Shown: positions 7,689-14,827 of the stretch, piece by piece | Layout: each line of letters begins with the position of its first letter | How positions within the stretch are numbered: the stretch's first letter is position 1 | The notes under the pieces: generated by a model | Database searches by the model: none | Told to the model about the DNA's origin: nothing | The model's input: the letters and a program-made list of their open reading frames with translations, nothing else | Virus record (IMG/VR): IMGVR_UViG_3300022562_001969 | Span: 1-64,000 of that record | DNA from: a virus | DNA: 64,000 nucleotides | Strand: one strand, 5' to 3' | Program-made: the position numbers and the translations under genes

Positions 7689-8159
7689 TTAGAACACCCT
7701 GGTCCAAACTGGTTCAATATCCGCGTTCGGGAAAAGACGCTTCAACAAAGAGCGCCAGGCAACGGCGTCGCTGTATGATACGTTGGCTTTCAGGGGCTGG
7801 CCGTCAATGACCAGGGTGACGCCTTCGGCGTCAAAGATTATGGGTTGGTCGTTTTTGGCTCGAATCCATTGTTGGAATGCCGGGTCCAGGGCGGGTATAA
7901 TGTGGCAGGGCTGGCAATAACCATCATCAGTCAGGCCACCCTCGCAATCGGGACAAATGCCATTATTTATTTTCTCGAAACGATTGATTTTTTGACTGCG
8001 GAGTTCCTTGTACCAATTTTGTTGGCATACACAATCTAAATAACCGCAGGCGACGCAAACATAGGGGCGACCGGAGTCGGCTTCGGTCTGGTCTTCGTCG
8101 CGCTCGGCGGCCTGTTCGCGTTCAAGATAAATCCGATCTAGTTCTGCTTCTGTTAACAT
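7689..8159 (-). CDS. zinc-ribbon hypothetical protein
   Basis: A protein of 156 residues. Two cysteine pairs (YVCVACGYLDCVC and GICPDCEGG..YCQPC) look like tandem zinc ribbons in the first half. The C-terminal 60 residues resemble a small beta/alpha domain. It is the second gene of the leftward operon. No family recognised. Confidence 0.6.
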   Translation of the reverse strand: MLTEAELDRIYLEREQAAERDEDQTEADSGRPYVCVACGYLDCVCQQNWYKELRSQKINRFEKINNGICPDCEGGLTDDGYCQPCHIIPALDPAFQQWIRAKNDQPIIFDAEGVTLVIDGQPLKANVSYSDAVAWRSLLKRLFPNADIEPVWTRVF

Positions 8160-8187
8160 TGTTTTTGCTCCTTAAACTTATTGAAAA

Positions 8188-8445
8188 TTATTGGGCGACG
8201 TAGGCTTTTAGCGCGTCCCACGCCTTAAAATGAAAATCACCCGGATCACCACACGGCCGGTTTTTACCGCGTGTGTTCTCAGGGTGATACCACCAGCCCC
8301 AGGAATAAGGGGGTCTGGTCAAGTTGCTATTATCTGGCTGAAATTTCCAGCCAATAGAAAAAAGATGCGCTACCGTCGCATGTAGATGATCTGCGGTCGG
8401 GTTGATTGTTCTTAATTCTCTGGCTGTCATTTCTGATATGGGCAT
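8188..8445 (-). CDS. hypothetical protein, first gene of the leftward operon
   Basis: A protein of 85 residues, Trp-rich in the middle (YSWGWWYHPEN). AAAGGAACTAAAA precedes the ATG. It is the first gene after the promoter at 8505-8533. Confidence 0.6.
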   Translation of the reverse strand: MPISEMTARELRTINPTADHLHATVAHLFSIGWKFQPDNSNLTRPPYSWGWWYHPENTRGKNRPCGDPGDFHFKAWDALKAYVAQ

Positions 8446-8484
8446 TTTTAGTTCCTTTAAGTCAATTGTTTAATTACAGTATGG

Positions 8485-8502
8485 TATTACAACACTGTAA
8501 GA
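8485..8502. promoter_or_regulatory. operator at the transcription start (imperfect palindrome)
   Basis: TATTACAA-CA-CTGTAAGA, a near copy of the perfect operator at 8553-8570. It covers the predicted start site just after the -10 box. A second pairing, TTACAGT at 8474-8480 with ACTGTAA at 8494-8500, uses the same half-site sequence. Confidence 0.5.
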
Positions 8503-8504
8503 GT

Positions 8505-8533
8505 ATTGTATCATAACTCGAAAAAAAATGCAA
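8505..8533 (-). promoter_or_regulatory. sigma-70 promoter of the leftward PRTRC operon
   Basis: Read leftward: -35 TTGCAT at 8533-8528, a 17-base spacer and -10 TACAAT at 8510-8505. It is placed about 60 bases upstream of the first gene and is the only strong promoter-like match before a long run of coupled genes. Confidence 0.65.
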
Positions 8534-8552
8534 TACCCAATTTTCATATTTG

Positions 8553-8570
8553 TATTACAATTTTGTAATA
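8553..8570. promoter_or_regulatory. operator upstream of the promoter (perfect palindrome)
   Basis: TATTACAA-TT-TTGTAATA, an 18-bp perfect palindrome some 20 bases upstream of the -35 box. Together with the downstream copy it suggests a dimeric repressor that loops or occupies both sides of the promoter. Confidence 0.55.
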
Positions 8571-8582
8571 AGTTTGGGGAAT

Positions 8583-8611
8583 AAAAAAAGCCCTGGCTAA
8601 AACCAGGGCTT
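8583..8611 (-). terminator. intrinsic terminator of the Tat-signal gene
   Basis: AAGCCCTGG and CCAGGGCTT form a 9-bp stem with a six-base loop; read leftward the stem is followed by seven T residues. It ends the gene at 8671-9048. Confidence 0.75.
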
Positions 8612-8670
8612 ATCCAGACCTAAAGGTTTAAAAACCGGTCAGGTTTGTTAGCTCGCTACGCCGCCGCGTA

Positions 8671-9048
8671 TTACTCGTATTTCGGCAACATCTCAAGCGG
8701 ATCACGGCCGGTTATCCGGCCAAGAGCCGTTTCCCACTCTTCACTACAAAGGGTGTTGTCCATGGCCTCAACGGCCTGGACCAGGGCGCCATCCAGGTCC
8801 AGGAGAGCAATAATGTCTACCGCTCCGCTCGCGTCTCGTTTGGGGTTGGCGGCGAAATCGGTCAAGGCCGTAATGGCCTCGGCTAAACGCCCCAGACCGG
8901 GCAAGTCCACCCCGGGGGCTGCTTCTGTCTCCGGCGCAGCTTCGGGCGACAGGAGCGCCGCCGCCAGCAGGCCAGTGGCCGCCAAAAAACGACGACGGCT
9001 TATTTTGTTGATTAAGTTGGAGAATGTTAAAATAGTTTCAGTCTTCAT
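8671..9048 (-). CDS. small Tat-signal secreted protein (cassette copy 1)
   Basis: A protein of 125 residues. The N-terminus has SRRRFLAATGLLAAALL, a twin-arginine signal followed by a hydrophobic stretch, so export is likely. The mature part is about 85 residues, acidic and helical (GRLAEAITALTDFAANPKR), with no recognised domain. A close paralogue is at 37336-37728, and the two share not only the protein but also the promoter, the 5' leader hairpin and the sequence past the stop. Here the stop comes a few codons earlier than in the paralogue, after KYE. Confidence 0.75.
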   Translation of the reverse strand: MKTETILTFSNLINKISRRRFLAATGLLAAALLSPEAAPETEAAPGVDLPGLGRLAEAITALTDFAANPKRDASGAVDIIALLDLDGALVQAVEAMDNTLCSEEWETALGRITGRDPLEMLPKYE

Positions 9049-9075
9049 CAGTACCTCCCGTACTGTTGTGGATTA

Positions 9076-9110
9076 GAGCCGGTTTGATGGTTTCAACATC
9101 AGGCCGGCTC
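9076..9110 (-). promoter_or_regulatory. leader hairpin of cassette copy 1
   Basis: In the 5' untranslated region, GAGCCGG pairs with CCGGCTC and an inner TGATG pairs with CATCA. The same structure is present at 37756-37789 and, with a different but compensating sequence, at 26616-26650. Confidence 0.6.
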
Positions 9111-9130
9111 GTTCGTTTAAAGTTGACCGC

Positions 9131-9159
9131 ATTATATACCCGAAGTCAGGACAGGTCAA
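9131..9159 (-). promoter_or_regulatory. sigma-70 promoter of cassette copy 1
   Basis: Read leftward: TTGACC, 17-base spacer, TATAAT. It is nearly identical in boxes and spacing to the promoters at 26669-26697 and 37810-37838. Confidence 0.8.
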
Positions 9160-9244
9160 ATTCGCGTCAGATTTTTTTACAACGCTTGCGCCGGCGCACA
9201 TTGCCCTCCCCCAAACTTATGCTAAAATAAACATAACCCAAAAC

Positions 9245-9734
9245 AAAAAGGCGCCCCACCTTAGTAATAGCTGATTCTGCAACTGTGGGAATAACCCGCG
9301 AGGACGACTATTTCTTCGGCGTTCTCCACTCAAAACTCCACGAACTTTGGGCGCTTCGCCAAGGCACATCCCTCGAAGACCGCCCCCGCTACACCCCCAC
9401 CACCACCTTCGAAACCTTCCCCTTCCCCTGGCCCCCCGGCCAGGAACCAGCCGGCCACCCCCACGTCCAGGCCATCGCCCAGGCCGCCCAGGAGTTGGTC
9501 GAAAAACGCGACCGCTGGCTCAACCCGGCCGGGATCAGCCAAAAGGACCTCAACAAACGCACTCTGACCAACCTCTACAACCAGCGCCCCACCTGGCTCG
9601 ACCTGGCCCACCAAACCCTCGACCGGGCGGTCTTTGACGCCTACGGCTGGCCCCACGATTTGAGCGATGAGGCGATTTTGGAACGACTGCTGGCCTTGAA
9701 TTTGGAGCGGGCCAAAACCCAACAAACCGGCTAA
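9245..9734 (+). pseudogene. C-terminal remnant of a large DNA methyltransferase (type IIG / restriction-modification type)
   Basis: The frame starting around LVIADSATVG and continuing DDYFFGVLHSKLHELWALRQ, then a TFETFPFPWPPG segment, matches the C-terminal end of long class I DNA methyltransferases of the MmeI/type IIG kind. Only about 160 residues remain: the catalytic NPPY region and everything upstream are missing, and no start codon with a ribosome binding site is present (only a GTG at 9285). This is a decayed end of a defence gene, cut at the boundary with the Tat cassette. Confidence 0.7.
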
Positions 9735-9785
9735 CGCCGCCAGAGGCGACCACTATCATTTCAGGAGCAATTAGTATGGCTGATT

Positions 9786-9799
9786 TTACCACCTGGTAA
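9786..9799. promoter_or_regulatory. palindromic operator upstream of the Cro/CI-like gene
   Basis: TTACCA-CC-TGGTAA is a perfect 14-bp palindrome about 20 bases upstream of the -35 box of the promoter at 9818-9846. It may be the binding site of the adjacent regulator. Confidence 0.4.
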
Positions 9800-9817
9800 T
9801 AATTTTACATCCCTGTA

Positions 9818-9846
9818 TTGCATTACTGAAAAATATATGGTATTAT
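9818..9846 (+). promoter_or_regulatory. promoter of the Cro/CI-like gene
   Basis: TTGCAT at 9818-9823, 17-base spacer, TATTAT at 9841-9846, about 40 bases before the start codon. Confidence 0.5.
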
Positions 9847-9884
9847 ATCTACAAATCATTATGAAGAAAGGAGGTCTATTGGAC

Positions 9885-10178
9885 ATGAGCGGACTGATGG
9901 AGCTGATAAAAGTCAGACAAGGTGATGTTTCGAATGAAAAATATGCCAACCTGATTGGACTGACTGGCGTGTCGTTATGGCGATATCACAACGACAAAAG
10001 CGAAATCAACCTCGAGGCCATACAAAAACTTGGCGCGTTTTTTGCCAACAACAACGACCCGGAAATGGTAGGCGCATTAGCCGCCTACGCGCTTGGGTTG
10101 CCTGTTGATAACACCGCCCTGGGCGCAATAGGCGAAACTGTTCTAAAAACGCTCAAAAATCCAACTCCATCAGTATAA
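9885..10178 (+). CDS. Cro/CI-type helix-turn-helix regulator
   Basis: A protein of 97 residues. Residues around 20-50 (KYANLIGLTGVSLWRYHNDK) read as a helix-turn-helix of the XRE class, with the following helix ending near INLEAIQKL. The start at 9885 is preceded by AAAGGAGG; an ATG at 9861 lies before that site and is less likely. Its position between an outward promoter with a palindrome and an integrase suggests a lysogeny- or plasmid-type repressor. It may also act on the TATTACAA palindromes at 8.5 kb, but that is only a guess from proximity. Confidence 0.7.
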   Translation: MSGLMELIKVRQGDVSNEKYANLIGLTGVSLWRYHNDKSEINLEAIQKLGAFFANNNDPEMVGALAAYALGLPVDNTALGAIGETVLKTLKNPTPSV

Positions 10179-10185
10179 TACAATA

Positions 10186-10213
10186 AAACGCCCTCTTAAA
10201 AAAAAGGACGTTT
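10186..10213. terminator. hairpin after the Cro/CI-like gene
   Basis: AAACGCCCT and AGGACGTTT form an imperfect 9-bp stem around an A-rich loop just after the stop. The T-run is short rightward and better leftward (TTTTATTG), so it may act in both directions. Confidence 0.45.
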
Positions 10214-10348
10214 CATTGTAGATGGATCTGGCCTCTAAGCCCTGATCCTATTCAATCCCGTAGCTTGCCGGCGGGGGATTGAGATCATCACACCAAATGG
10301 TGAATGATTGATGAAAGGAGAGTTGTAATACCTGGGGTGTTTAAAATA

Positions 10349-10447
10349 AAAATCCCCGGTTTCGGTAGCCTCGCTGATTGATCTACTGATCCGAAGTCAG
10401 CTGCTCTTATCCATTGAGCTACGAGGGCGAACGAAACCGAGGATTTT
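10349..10447. repeat. 16-bp inverted repeat enclosing a tRNA-like sequence
   Basis: AAAATCCCCGGTTTCG at 10349-10364 and CGAAACCGAGGATTTT at 10432-10447 are inverted copies with one mismatch. Read leftward, the second arm ends in GGGGATTTTTATTTT, terminator-like. The arms lie within a few bases of the two ends of the tRNA-like sequence. Confidence 0.65.
10368..10428 (-). tRNA. degraded tRNA-Arg(TCG), T-arm missing
   Basis: Read leftward, GCCCTCG (acceptor strand) is followed by TAGCTCAATGGATAAGAGC (D-arm) and GCTGA-CTTCGGA-TCAGT, an anticodon stem-loop with anticodon TCG. After that only about 20 bases remain before CGAGGC, which can pair with the acceptor strand. The T-arm with its TTCGA loop is absent, so the element is about 61 nt where 76 is normal. 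The D-loop also has an extra A. It is a remnant or tRNA-like RNA, not a working tRNA, and it sits next to an integrase, as att sites in tRNA genes do. Confidence 0.65.
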
Positions 10448-10530
10448 CTCGGTCATGATTAATCATTATTATAGCCATTTTTACCATATAGTCAATTCCG
10501 CACCCCCCACCCCGGGCCAAATGAATAACC

Positions 10531-11505
10531 CTACTGATTCTCACTAGTAAGCGCCCGCTGCGCCTCGTCTAATCGTTGGCCCAGCCCGCCGGCCTGATAG
10601 GCCGCCACCTGTTCCTGATTGCGAAGTTGCAAATACACTTCCGTCATTTTTATGGACCGGTGGCCTAACTGATCTTTAACTTTATGAATCGGAATATTTT
10701 GGTCCATCGCCGCCAAAGCGGATGAATGGCGAAGCGCATGGAATTTGCGATGCGGCAGTCCACAATCGCGACAATGCCGCCGCAACATCTGGTTCAGCGC
10801 ATCGCGGCCCAATGGCTTGCCGATCCCCACCCGCCCCCCATAAGAGACAAACAGTTCGGGCGAGCCGGATCGGGGCCGGATCTGCAACCAGGCCAAAAGC
10901 GCGGCGGCTACCTCATCATCAAAGCCGACGAAACGGTCCCGTTTAGATTTTGAGGTTTCTCGCCGGATGAGGGCCTGGCGACCGGGGATATCGACATCGG
11001 TCAGCTTCAAGCAAACAATCTCATTCGCCCTGGCGCCGGTCACATAGGCAAAATAGATGATGGCGTAATCGCGTTTCACCCGTTCATCCTTCTTAAAAAG
11101 GCTTTTAGCCCGGTTAGCCAAATGACGCAGCAATAGGGCAATTTCCTGATCAGTAAAGGCCGTCGGCGACAGGTCCGGCATCCGGGGGAACATCCCGGCC
11201 AGTTTCATCCGCCGCACCGGGTTCTCATCAACGGATAACAGGCCAACCCCTTCGCAATAGTTGAGAAAGGAGCGCAGATGCCGCCAGTAGTTGTGAACCG
11301 TGGCCTCGCTGTTGGACAGACTGACCGTTTCCAGCCAGTCCATCACCAGGTCAACCGAGGGTGGCCACGGCTCCGCCTCGGCGTACTGGGCGAATAGACG
11401 CAGGACGGAATTGTAGGCGCGGCGGGTGCTGGCCGCTTTGAATCGTTTGGCCCGGTTAAATTGGTCAATGTAGCTTAATAGGTCTGTTTCTGTTTCTTGA
11501 ATCAT
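10531..11505 (-). CDS. tyrosine recombinase / integrase
   Basis: A protein of 324 residues. The N-terminal SAM-like core-binding domain (about residues 10-95) is followed by the catalytic domain with Arg in TGARANEI, Lys in SKSKRDR, HALRHSS, the LGH motif and the Tyr nucleophile in TEVYLQL. All catalytic residues are present, so the enzyme should be active. It lies 80 bp from the tRNA-Arg remnant, the expected place for an element integrase. A longer start at 11538 is possible; neither start has a strong ribosome binding site. Confidence 0.9.
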   Translation of the reverse strand: MIQETETDLLSYIDQFNRAKRFKAASTRRAYNSVLRLFAQYAEAEPWPPSVDLVMDWLETVSLSNSEATVHNYWRHLRSFLNYCEGVGLLSVDENPVRRMKLAGMFPRMPDLSPTAFTDQEIALLLRHLANRAKSLFKKDERVKRDYAIIYFAYVTGARANEIVCLKLTDVDIPGRQALIRRETSKSKRDRFVGFDDEVAAALLAWLQIRPRSGSPELFVSYGGRVGIGKPLGRDALNQMLRRHCRDCGLPHRKFHALRHSSALAAMDQNIPIHKVKDQLGHRSIKMTEVYLQLRNQEQVAAYQAGGLGQRLDEAQRALTSENQ

Positions 11506-11570
11506 ACCAAACCAATCGACGAGAGGGGTGATTACCATCTACAACCATCATATCATAAAGAGGTGTTTTT

Positions 11571-11900
11571 GTGATTACATTCGTCAAACCAATATTGATT
11601 TATTTAATCTATGTGGCTGTGGCCATCGCTCTCTGGCATTGGTTGGTGCAACAGCGATGGAAACCGCACGAAGACGCCAGATGGTTGCCCGCCATTTTGT
11701 TCGTGTTTCTACCGGGCTTCTACTTCGTCTGGCTGGAAATGCCGAGCCACTGGATTATCATCGTCCAATTTTTTGGTTTTGTCGCCGCCTTTTTAACGAA
11801 AAAGGGGCTTGATTTTCAATCTGAGACCAGAATAACATCGTCACTGCGGAGGAAAATCTATGACGAACTCGGAGGATCGTCCCCGCATCCCGGATCATGA
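11571..11900 (+). CDS. small membrane protein
   Basis: A protein of 109 residues from a GTG start. Two or three hydrophobic segments are visible (ILIYLIYVAVAIALWHWL, LPAILFVFLPGFYFVW, WIIIVQFFGFVAAFL). The tail is hydrophilic and overlaps the next gene by 41 bp. It opens the rightward block that leads into replication genes. Confidence 0.6.
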   Translation: MITFVKPILIYLIYVAVAIALWHWLVQQRWKPHEDARWLPAILFVFLPGFYFVWLEMPSHWIIIVQFFGFVAAFLTKKGLDFQSETRITSSLRRKIYDELGGSSPHPGS

Positions 11901-12228
11901 GCTGGCCCTGCTGGAAAATAGCATGGCGTTGGTCCTGGACGCTATTCACCACTTACAACGGGCCACTATGTCAACGACCGACCCGGAGACGTTGACCCAT
12001 ATTTACGGGGTGGCCCGCAGTTTAAGCAGACTAAAGAAATTATTGTTGAGCTGGAAACCGCTGCGCACCGGGAACGCCGGCCAGCCGACCCTGACAATGC
12101 CCGCCCCATTGGTCAAAGAAGAGGCCATCAAGGAACTTAATGGCTCCCTCGACTTGCTGGAACAGGCGTTTCAGGAGATAAGCGCCTTAAAAACAAAGCT
12201 AGAAGCCCAAAGGAGCCTGAACGAATGA
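11860..12228 (+). CDS. hypothetical helical protein
   Basis: A protein of 122 residues with long predicted helices, possibly a coiled coil at the C-terminus (LNGSLDLLEQAFQEISALK). GGAGGAAAATCT precedes the ATG. The stop overlaps the next start as ATGA. Confidence 0.6.
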   Translation: MTNSEDRPRIPDHELALLENSMALVLDAIHHLQRATMSTTDPETLTHIYGVARSLSRLKKLLLSWKPLRTGNAGQPTLTMPAPLVKEEAIKELNGSLDLLEQAFQEISALKTKLEAQRSLNE

Positions 12229-12440
12229 AAACAAAATCAATTTATCGTACCTGGGCCAGGGCGGAGGAGGTCCGCCGAAAGACCTTGCGCGCCATACGCC
12301 GCCAGGGCCGGCGTGTCCCCATGCTGCGCATCTACCGGGCAGGGACCGGCTGGGCAATCACCAGCCGCCCGCAGCGCCAACGCCAGGCCACCCCCTATCA
12401 ACGCCGCCCCTGGCGTTGGGAATGGATCAGCGCCAATTGA
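12225..12440 (+). CDS. small, very basic protein
   Basis: A protein of 71 residues with about 18 Arg/Lys. The start overlaps the upstream stop (ATGA) and the stop is directly followed by the next start (TGAATG). Its charge suggests nucleic acid binding; no family recognised. Confidence 0.55.
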   Translation: MKTKSIYRTWARAEEVRRKTLRAIRRQGRRVPMLRIYRAGTGWAITSRPQRQRQATPYQRRPWRWEWISAN

Positions 12441-13466
12441 ATGAGTTACGAATTCCAAAATCGTGTCTTGTCTGTCTCCAAAACAAAACAGTCCCAACGG
12501 CTGCTAATGCTCACCCTGGCCCTGCATGCCGATAAATATGGCGTGTGTTGGCCCTCAGTCAACACCCTGGCCAAAGAACTCAACGCCGCCGTCAGAAATA
12601 CCAACGCCCTCATCGCCAGGCTCAAAGACAGTGGCGAGATAATCATCATCGAGGGGGGAGGGCGCGAAATTAGCAACACCTATATTATCACCCTGGGACA
12701 ATCGGAAACAGATATCGCCCGCATATTAAAAACCCACCCCCGCCTGATCGGGCGTGTAAACCCTGATGATAACATCATAGTATCCAATGACATAAACCCT
12801 GATGATAGTGACATAAACCCTGATGATAGTGACATAAACCCTGATGATAACATCATAGTATCCGATGACATAAACCCTGATGATAGTGGCATAAACCCTG
12901 ATGATAGTGGCATAAACCCTGATGATAGTGGCATAAACCCTGATGATAACATCAGACGAATAGATAGAATATATAGAATCAGTGAATCTAAGAAGAAGAC
13001 ATGTGCGCCTGCGCCTGCGATCACGTTACCCGCTTGCGATCCGGAATTGGGCCGCTGTTATAACATCTATCTCAACAACATGGGAGGCTCGCTGACCGAT
13101 GTCCTGGTGCAGGATATTCGCACCGTTTATTACAGCCTCGCCCCTCCCGGCGGCGAGAAACAGTCAGACTGGTTTGAGTACGCCATCCTGGAGGCGCAAT
13201 CGAACCGGAAAAATAGTTGGTCCTATGTCAAAAAGATCGTCACCGCTATTGCAAATAATGGCAGTTTAGAAAAACATAAGGAGATCCGGCAAAATGGATA
13301 TTCAAACCGCGAATCAGAAACTAATGGCCTTACGCCAGGCGGACGAAATCAAGCGCAATCAACAACGAACGGCCATAGTGGGCCACCCGGCGAATCATAC
13401 GCCGAGTCCTATAGCCGCGTTAACGACGAAAACATTAGCGCCTATATGCGACGTTACTCCAACTGA
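12441..13466 (+). CDS. DnaD-like replication initiator with internal peptide repeats
   Basis: A protein of 341 residues. The N-terminal 85 residues are a winged helix-turn-helix of the phage/plasmid replisome organiser type (SVNTLAKELNAAVRNTNALI). Residues about 105-170 are a repeat of INPDDS-type units. Residues about 225-275 (VQDIRTVYYSLAPP, then NSWSYVKKIVTAI) resemble the C-terminal DnaD/DnaB2 domain that contacts a helicase loader, which is the next gene. The repeats in the DNA are near-perfect and probably form the origin. The last 173 bp overlap the helicase loader in another frame. Confidence 0.75.
   Translation: MSYEFQNRVLSVSKTKQSQRLLMLTLALHADKYGVCWPSVNTLAKELNAAVRNTNALIARLKDSGEIIIIEGGGREISNTYIITLGQSETDIARILKTHPRLIGRVNPDDNIIVSNDINPDDSDINPDDSDINPDDNIIVSDDINPDDSGINPDDSGINPDDSGINPDDNIRRIDRIYRISESKKKTCAPAPAITLPACDPELGRCYNIYLNNMGGSLTDVLVQDIRTVYYSLAPPGGEKQSDWFEYAILEAQSNRKNSWSYVKKIVTAIANNGSLEKHKEIRQNGYSNRESETNGLTPGGRNQAQSTTNGHSGPPGESYAESYSRVNDENISAYMRRYSN
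12757..12954 (+). repeat. iteron-like repeats, candidate replication origin
   Basis: Eight copies of TAAACCCTGATGATA occur at 21-bp spacing, with two 36-bp steps where AACATCATAGTATCC is inserted. They begin near 12757, 12793, 12814, 12835, 12871, 12892, 12913 and 12934. Spacing close to two helical turns and location inside an initiator gene are typical of iteron origins of phages and plasmids. They encode the peptide repeat of the initiator. Function as origin is inference. Confidence 0.7.
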
Positions 13467-14262
13467 GTATGAATGGCGCTGCCCCGATTGCGGCGCCATC
13501 GTCGGCCCGGTCGAAGTGGAGGACCATAAGGGTCATATTTTCTACTATCGCCGCCAGTTTTGCCATTGTGCGGCCCAGAGCGCAAAAAAAACCGAGTATG
13601 AACGCCAGATGGCCTATCAAGACTGGCGCGATCAGGCCCGGCGCTTGGCCGATCAAGCCGGTCTCAATCAGGGGCTCTATGATAGCTTCCGCTTCACCCG
13701 CTGGAATAAGGAACGCCCTCAGTCTAACGCCGGAGAGGTCTTTGACAAGGTCAATCTGTATATCGACCAGGTCCTGAATGATCCTGAGTATCCCCGTCGC
13801 TGGCTGTATCTCTACGGCCCCAACGGCAACGGCAAAACCCACCTGGGGGTGGCCGCCCTGCGCAAAATCGCCCTCTCCAAACTGTGGCGGCCCTATATCG
13901 TGGTCTGGCCGGAATTATGCCAGGCCACTAAAGAGAGCTGGTCGAGCGATCATGGCCCCTCTGAGGGCCAATTGTGGGGACCGGCCAAGACGGCCCCGAT
14001 TTTGTTGCTTGATGACCTGGACAAGGTGACCACCTCCGAGTGGTCGATGGAGAAACTTTTGGGAACGATTCATTGCCGGGTAGTGCGCAGGTTGCCCACC
14101 ATCATCACCGCTAACCGGGCTCTGGATGTACTGAAGAGGCAATGGCAAGGCTCCAAATTGCCCCATGTGCAGGATACCGGCCTGGCCATCCTCTCTCGCA
14201 TCGCCAACGAATTATGGAGTATGATTCGCTTTTCCGGACCCGATCAAAGGTGGATAGACTGA
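13294..14262 (+). CDS. DnaC/IstB-like AAA+ helicase loader
   Basis: A protein of 322 residues. A zinc-binding cluster (CPDCGAI...CHC) is near residues 60-95. The AAA+ domain has Walker A GPNGNGKT at about 175 and Walker B ILLLDDLD at about 235, then ITANR sensor-like and Arg-rich segments. DnaC-type proteins load the replicative helicase at an origin, and the preceding gene is a DnaD-like initiator. It begins 173 bp before the end of that gene, an unusually long overlap. I did not find a strong ribosome binding site; the ATG follows AAGGAGATCCGGCAAA. Confidence 0.85.
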   Translation: MDIQTANQKLMALRQADEIKRNQQRTAIVGHPANHTPSPIAALTTKTLAPICDVTPTEYEWRCPDCGAIVGPVEVEDHKGHIFYYRRQFCHCAAQSAKKTEYERQMAYQDWRDQARRLADQAGLNQGLYDSFRFTRWNKERPQSNAGEVFDKVNLYIDQVLNDPEYPRRWLYLYGPNGNGKTHLGVAALRKIALSKLWRPYIVVWPELCQATKESWSSDHGPSEGQLWGPAKTAPILLLDDLDKVTTSEWSMEKLLGTIHCRVVRRLPTIITANRALDVLKRQWQGSKLPHVQDTGLAILSRIANELWSMIRFSGPDQRWID

Positions 14263-14471
14263 TGCAAAAGGGTGTTGCAATTCGTAAATGTTCGCGCGCG
14301 AACATTGCCACGCCGCTCTATTACGCCGCGCTGAAGCTGGTCGAACTGATTGACCAGCGCCTGGCCACCGGCACAGGCCATTATCGCGACCGCAACGGGC
14401 GGCTACTGACCGATTTGGGCGAGGTGGTGCAGGCTATTATTAGTGGCCATCTGGAAGCGGGTGACCACTAA
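14262..14471 (+). CDS. hypothetical small protein
   Basis: A protein of 69 residues. The ATG overlaps the helicase loader stop (TGATG) and its own stop overlaps the next start (TAATG). It carries one copy of the 18-bp palindrome near its start, encoding CSRAN. No family recognised. Confidence 0.6.
   Translation: MQKGVAIRKCSRANIATPLYYAALKLVELIDQRLATGTGHYRDRNGRLLTDLGEVVQAIISGHLEAGDH
14288..14305. promoter_or_regulatory. 18-bp palindrome, copy 2
   Basis: ATGTTCGCGCGCGAACAT, extended to 20 bp by flanking A/T, at the start of the gene after the helicase loader. Confidence 0.6.
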
Positions 14472-14827
14472 TGAGCAAGCTAATTGGAATCGCCGCCGAA
14501 ATGAAGCGCGAGGCCCGGGCCAATCTGGGCCAACCCGTCCGCCGCCAACTAAAAGGCGGCCTCCACCTGGTCCTGTTGCAAACCATCCGCCAGAGCCAAT
14601 TGTCCCTGATTCGCGATGGCGTCACCCCCTCCCCCAAAGAAGTCGAGGTCATCCGCCGCGATTTCGAGGTCCCGGCGGCGGCCAGGCTGGAGCGGGATCA
14701 AAAGTTAACCCAGGGGCGGTCATTTTATATCGTTCGCCTGATCTGGCCGCAAACCAATCAATTAACCCTCTTCGCGGAAGAGGACAATCGGGTCGTGATG
14801 ACCTGGAAAGGACAATCAACCTTATGA
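14471..14827 (+). CDS. hypothetical protein of the replication block
   Basis: A protein of 118 residues: an N-terminal helical basic part and a C-terminal part that looks like beta strands (RSFYIVRLIWPQTNQLTLF). Coupled to both neighbours by overlapping start and stop codons. No family recognised. Confidence 0.6.
   Translation: MSKLIGIAAEMKREARANLGQPVRRQLKGGLHLVLLQTIRQSQLSLIRDGVTPSPKEVEVIRRDFEVPAAARLERDQKLTQGRSFYIVRLIWPQTNQLTLFAEEDNRVVMTWKGQSTL

Noticed and set aside
12680-13024. Leftward frame of MLSSGFMP-type repeats
   Set aside because: It is the antisense of the iterons in the initiator gene; no start signal.
14288-14305. 18-bp palindrome as a LexA (SOS) box
   Set aside because: Known boxes of the Bacillus type read GAAC-n4-GTTC, the inverse order of the half-sites seen here, and no SOS gene follows the copies.
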